In this document: positions 5,238-7,717 of the stretch, piece by piece
Numbering within the stretch: the first letter of the stretch is position 1
How the letters are laid out: each line of letters begins with the position of its first letter
Assembly: GCA_030691725.1 (NCBI GenBank)
Contig: JAUYDQ010000007.1
Span: 1-7,717 of the forward strand
From: Candidatus Omnitrophota bacterium
Lineage (GTDB): Bacteria > Omnitrophota > Gorgyraeia > Gygaellales > Profunditerraquicolaceae
Direction of reading: 5' to 3'
Length of the DNA: 7,717 bases
Notes under the pieces: generated by a model
What the model was told of the DNA's origin: nothing
The model's input: the letters and a program-made list of their open reading frames with translations, nothing else
Database searches by the model: none
Position numbers and translations under genes: made by a program

Positions 5238-5762
5238 GTGAAAATATCTTTGGAATCAATTAAGGAATTAAGAGAGATGACCTACGCCAGTATTATGGAA
5301 TGCAAGAAGGCGCTCCATGAGGTCGATGGAGATATCCGCAAGGCTGCAGAGTTGTTGCGCAAACGCGGCCTTGAGATTGCTAAGGGAAAACAAGGGAGGG
5401 TTGCCAAGGAAGGTAGAATCGAGGCATACGTTCATCTAGGTAATAAGATCGGCGTGCTGTTAGAAGTCGATTGCGAAACTGATTTTGTAGCGCGCAATAG
5501 CGACTTTTGCCAGTTTACCAAAGACGTAGCTATGCAGATAGCTGCATGTAATCCGAAATATATAAAAAGAGAAGACGTACCCCAAGACGTTATTGAATCA
5601 GAGAAAGATAAAGAGCTCTTTTTTAAAGATAATTGTTTATTGGAACAGATTTTTATCAAGGACCCCAGCCTTACTATAAACGACTGTTTGGGCACTTTAA
5701 TTGCTAAAATTGGCGAAAATATAGTTATCCGTCGTTTTGTACGCTATAAAATTGGCGAATAA
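5238..5762 (+). CDS. tsf: Elongation factor Ts, short form
   Basis: EF-Ts releases GDP from EF-Tu so that it can reload with GTP. The N-terminal UBA-like domain (about 1-45) has [22 protein letters not shown], given here as residues 11-32 with key M14, C22, K24 and D32; most homologs read MTGAG where this one has MTYAS. The core has TDFVARN (81-87), whose Asp-Phe pair intrudes beside the Mg-binding site of EF-Tu. The dimerisation and coiled-coil parts of long EF-Ts are absent: 174 residues against 283 in E. coli, close to the short forms of Thermus and some other lineages. The C-terminus ([13 protein letters not shown], 158-170) is the typical closing strand, so the protein looks complete rather than truncated. 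It lies 56 bases after rpsB and shares one base with pyrH. Confidence 0.95.
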   Translation: MKISLESIKELREMTYASIMECKKALHEVDGDIRKAAELLRKRGLEIAKGKQGRVAKEGRIEAYVHLGNKIGVLLEVDCETDFVARNSDFCQFTKDVAMQIAACNPKYIKREDVPQDVIESEKDKELFFKDNCLLEQIFIKDPSLTINDCLGTLIAKIGENIVIRRFVRYKIGE

Positions 5763-6487
5763 TGGCTCAAGCCCCTATCTATAAAAGGATAGTCCTAAAA
5801 TTAAGCGGTGAAGCACTCCAGGGTAAGAAATCCCACGGCATTGACCACTCTGTTTTAATTTCTATTGCCCACCAGATAAAAGAGATAAGAGATTTACATG
5901 TGGATGTAGCTGTGGTCTTAGGCGGCGGTAATATTTTTCGCGGCCAGGAGAATACTGCCTCCCGCGGATTAGATATGGATAGGTCTGTAGCTGACTATAT
6001 GGGGATGCTGGCTACAGTCATAAATGGCCTGGCCCTGCAGGACGTCCTGGAGAAAATAGATATGCCTACCCGGGTAATGACTGCTATTGAAATGCAAAGG
6101 ATTGCAGAACCCTATATTAGAAGGAGGGCAATAAGGCATTTAGAAAAAGGCCGCATAGTTATATTTGTGGCCGGAACAGGCAACCCTTATTTTACTACCG
6201 ATACCACAGCAGCGCTTAGGGCAATGGAGATAAATGCTGATGCGATATTAAAAGCAACTAAAGTAGACGGTGTCTACTCTGCCGATCCCCAGAAAGTAAA
6301 AGATGCGAAAAAATTTGATAGCTTAAAATACATTGACGTATTAAAAAAGAGTCTTAAGGTTATGGATGCAACTGCCGTGAGTTTGTGTATGGATAATAAG
6401 TTACCCATCGTGGTATTTAATCTCAATAAAAAAGGTAACATCCGGCGCGTCATATTGGGTGAAAAGATAGGCACTGTTGTCAGATAA
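5762..6487 (+). CDS. pyrH: UMP kinase (uridylate kinase)
   Basis: PyrH phosphorylates UMP to UDP with ATP, feeding all UTP and CTP synthesis and the UDP-sugars used by the lipid A genes nearby. It forms a cytoplasmic hexamer of the amino-acid kinase fold. Visible motifs: [13 protein letters not shown] (7-19) with the ATP-binding lysine, GGGNIFRG (54-61) for [20 protein letters not shown] (78-94), [11 protein letters not shown] (138-148) and [12 protein letters not shown] (165-176). At 241 residues it has normal bacterial length. The ATG uses the last base of the tsf stop (TAATG) and there is no separate Shine-Dalgarno, so translation must depend on ribosomes finishing tsf. Confidence 0.97.
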   Translation: MAQAPIYKRIVLKLSGEALQGKKSHGIDHSVLISIAHQIKEIRDLHVDVAVVLGGGNIFRGQENTASRGLDMDRSVADYMGMLATVINGLALQDVLEKIDMPTRVMTAIEMQRIAEPYIRRRAIRHLEKGRIVIFVAGTGNPYFTTDTTAALRAMEINADAILKATKVDGVYSADPQKVKDAKKFDSLKYIDVLKKSLKVMDATAVSLCMDNKLPIVVFNLNKKGNIRRVILGEKIGTVVR

Positions 6488-6559
6488 ATTGATGATAGGG
6501 CCAACCCCAATTCTCACCGTTTAAAGCCAGTCTAGGTTTTAAAAAATAAGGGGGTAGTT

Positions 6560-7120
6560 ATGACCACCAGGGAAATTTTGCATAATACTGAAGAAAAAAT
6601 GAAGAAGGCGGTTGATTCTGTGATGCGGGAATTCTCCGAGATAAGAACAGGCAGGGCCAGCCCCAGCCTTGTAGAAGGTTTGCACATTGATTACTATGGA
6701 ACGCCTACCCTGCTTAAACAATTGGCCTCTATTTCTGTACCTGATGCACACTTAATTGTGATACAGCCCTGGGATGTGACAGCAATTGTTGAGATTGAAA
6801 AGGCGATAATGAAATCCAATTTGGGCATTAACCCATCTAACGACGGCAAGTTGATTAGATTGTCTATACCGCCTTTATCCAAGGAGAGACGCCAGGAACT
6901 GGTTAAGGTTGTGCACAAAATGACAGAAGAAGGCCGGGTGTCTTTGCGGACTATAAGGCGAGAAGCTAAAGAGGCCTTAGAAAAGCTAGAAAGAGATAAG
7001 GTTATACCCGAAGATGATAAATTTAGAGGAATTGATGAATTGCAGAAGATTGTCGATAAATACATCGCTAAAGTAGACGAATCACTGAAGAATAAAGAAA
7101 AGGAAATTTTAGAATTTTAA
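6560..7120 (+). CDS. frr: Ribosome recycling factor
   Basis: RRF works with EF-G to split the post-termination ribosome. The 186-residue length matches the family (about 185). Key stretches: IRTGRASP (28-35), VEGLHIDYYGTPTLLKQLA (38-56), which enters domain II, IQPWD (68-72), and NPSNDGKLIRLSIPPLS (91-107), which returns to the long three-helix domain I; the C-terminal helices are rich in Lys and Glu. GGGGG at 6550-6554 is five bases before the ATG. The 72-base gap after pyrH contains no clear promoter or terminator, so I read it as the last protein gene of the rpsB operon. Confidence 0.97.
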   Translation: MTTREILHNTEEKMKKAVDSVMREFSEIRTGRASPSLVEGLHIDYYGTPTLLKQLASISVPDAHLIVIQPWDVTAIVEIEKAIMKSNLGINPSNDGKLIRLSIPPLSKERRQELVKVVHKMTEEGRVSLRTIRREAKEALEKLERDKVIPEDDKFRGIDELQKIVDKYIAKVDESLKNKEKEILEF

Positions 7121-7123
7121 TTT

Positions 7124-7245
7124 TTAGTAACTAATAATCCAATAACTGGTAATTAAAAAAGTAGAAAAAATATAGGGGCGAGCGAGATTTAATTTTTGTA
7201 ATTTTAAAATTACTAGTTACGAGTTACTAGTGTACTAGTTACTAT
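7124..7245. repeat. Inverted pair of heptanucleotide arrays between frr and tRNA-Lys
   Basis: On the plus strand 7210-7245 reads TTACTAG, TTACGAG, TTACTAG, TGTACTAG, TTACTAT. On the minus strand 7152-7124 reads TTACCAG, TTATTGG, ATTATTAG, TTACTAA. The two arrays face each other; TAGTAACTA (7125-7133) and TAGTTACTA (7236-7244) are perfect complements. Between them lies a 16-bp palindrome, GTAATTTTAAAATTAC (7198-7213), that runs into the first unit. A TACTAT at 7240-7245 could act as a -10 box for the tRNAs, with only a weak -35 partner (TTACGA, 7217-7222). Confidence 0.7.
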
Positions 7246-7255
7246 TTTTAAATTT

Positions 7256-7328
7256 GGGCCTCTAGCTCATCTGGTAGAGCAGCGGCTTTTTAAGCCGCGT
7301 GTGCCGAGTTCGAGTCTCGGGAGGCTCA
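7256..7328 (+). tRNA. tRNA-Lys(UUU)
   Basis: Full cloverleaf: acceptor GGGCCTC with GAGGCTC (one G-T pair at position 2), D-arm GCTC/GAGC, anticodon stem GCGGC/GCCGC around loop TTTTTAA with anticodon TTT, variable loop GTGTG, T-arm CCGAG-TTCGAGT-CTCGG, discriminator A. The next bases are TAA, so the CCA end is not encoded and needs a nucleotidyltransferase. Confidence 0.97.
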
Positions 7329-7338
7329 TAAAGTTTTC

Positions 7339-7390
7339 ATAAATAACCTTCGGATTTGCTCGCGCGCTCACAAACCCTCCGGTTATTTAT
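7339..7390. repeat. Palindrome between tRNA-Lys and tRNA-Leu
   Basis: ATAAATAACC (7339-7348) and GGTTATTTAT (7381-7390) are a perfect 10-bp inverted pair. Inside, GG-A-TTTG (7352-7358) faces CAAA-C-CC (7371-7377) with one mismatch, and the tip is CG-rich (CTCGCGCGCTC). The 10-mer ATAAATAACC also appears directly after tRNA-Leu at 7526-7535. It may be a processing structure or a small palindromic insertion. Confidence 0.6.
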
Positions 7391-7405
7391 AACGAGCGGA
7401 AGGTT

Positions 7406-7423
7406 TCCACCGCGAGAGGTGGA
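7406..7423. other. Small hairpin upstream of tRNA-Leu
   Basis: TCCACC (7406-7411) pairs with GGTGGA (7418-7423) around GCGAGA. The bases TATGTTTT follow, a weak T-run, so a poor terminator or a processing signal are both possible. Confidence 0.4.
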
Positions 7424-7442
7424 TATGTTTTAGTAAAGACAA

Positions 7443-7526
7443 GGGCGGATGGTGCAATTGGCAGACACGCGAGGCTTAGGACCTCGTGGCAGCAATGCCT
7501 TGGAGGTTCAAATCCTCTTCCGCCCA
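7443..7526 (+). tRNA. tRNA-Leu(UAG)
   Basis: Class II tRNA. Acceptor GGGCGGA pairs perfectly with TCCGCCC. The anticodon stem CGAGG/CCTCG holds loop CTTAGGA with anticodon TAG, reading CUA-type leucine codons. A long variable arm, GGCA-GCAA-TGCC, precedes the T-arm GGAGG-TTCAAAT-CCTCT. Discriminator A; no CCA is encoded (TAAATAACC follows). Confidence 0.96.
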
Positions 7527-7577
7527 TAAATAACCAGGTCAGTTACACAGCAAAATCTAACAAATAAACATTGAAAT

Positions 7578-7653
7578 GCGGGAGTGGCTCAGTTGGTAGA
7601 GCGTAACCTTGCCAATGTTAATGTCGCGGGTTCGAACCCCGTCTCCCGCTCCA
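7578..7653 (+). tRNA. tRNA-Gly(GCC)
   Basis: Acceptor GCGGGAG/CTCCCGC, D-arm GCTC/GAGC, anticodon loop TTGCCAA with anticodon GCC, T-arm GCGGG-TTCGAAC-CCCGT, discriminator T, then an encoded CCA (7651-7653), unlike the two tRNAs before it. The anticodon stem TAACC/TGTTA has a C-T clash at the pair next to the loop (31/39), where glycine tRNAs normally have C-G. Confidence 0.95.
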
Positions 7654-7702
7654 CTAAATCTACACAGTTAAAATCTTCACATCTTACAAAGGAGAACGAG
7701 TT

Positions 7703-7717
7703 ATGAAAATTATGGAT
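7703..7717 (+). CDS. Start of an unidentified gene
   Basis: An ATG at 7703 follows AAGGAG (7689-7694) with an eight-base gap, a standard start context. Only five codons (MKIMD) lie inside the window, so no product can be named. The 49 bases between the tRNA-Gly 3' end and this start hold no clear terminator. Confidence 0.55.

Noticed and set aside
6488..6559. Separate promoter for frr in the gap after pyrH
   Set aside because: No hexamer pair with suitable spacing was seen and no hairpin ends the pyrH transcript.

Overview
The window is a bacterial chromosomal segment made of a lipid A / outer-membrane block, a conserved translation-gene operon and a small tRNA cluster. LpxB and an MsbA-type exporter imply a diderm, LPS-making bacterium. 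The AT-leaning sequence, a short EF-Ts, tRNA genes that mostly lack an encoded CCA, and the gene combination (oxidoreductase-lpxB beside msbA, then PilZ, rpsB-tsf-pyrH-frr) would fit an uncultivated PVC-related lineage such as Omnitrophota. That placement is inference from gene content and style, not from a marker-gene search.

Layout. 1-1198 (minus strand): the 5' part of lpxB, preceded by and overlapping a Gfo/Idh/MocA oxidoreductase that may be a GnnA-like UDP-GlcNAc 3-dehydrogenase. 1199-1425: a divergent control region with two overlapping sigma70-type promoters and a 117-bp nested palindrome that would lie almost wholly in the leader of the oxidoreductase-lpxB mRNA. 1426-3219 (plus): msbA. 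3258-3412: a short coding-like stretch with a well-placed Shine-Dalgarno but an ATA in the start position, probably a gene relic. 3385-3798: a stand-alone PilZ protein. 3799-4284: 486 bp without a gene, holding two 25-bp tandem repeats, a promoter, a hairpin, and two tandem copies of a roughly 100-bp two-hairpin module that ends at the rpsB ribosome binding site. 4285-7120: rpsB (TTG start), tsf (GTG start), pyrH and frr. 7121-7255: an inverted pair of heptanucleotide arrays. 7256-7653: tRNA-Lys(UUU), tRNA-Leu(UAG) and tRNA-Gly(GCC), separated by small palindromes. 7703-7717: the first five codons of another gene.

How the genes work together. LpxB makes the lipid A disaccharide, MsbA flips the finished lipid A core across the inner membrane, and the oxidoreductase may supply a modified sugar nucleotide so that lipid A carries amide-linked chains. 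RpsB, EF-Ts and RRF serve the ribosome (structure, elongation-factor recycling, ribosome recycling); PyrH supplies UDP. The most interesting part is non-coding: at least four structured or repeated elements sit in front of or between otherwise ordinary housekeeping genes, and two of them (1227-1343 and 4018-4268) are in positions where they would control lipid A or ribosomal-protein expression.
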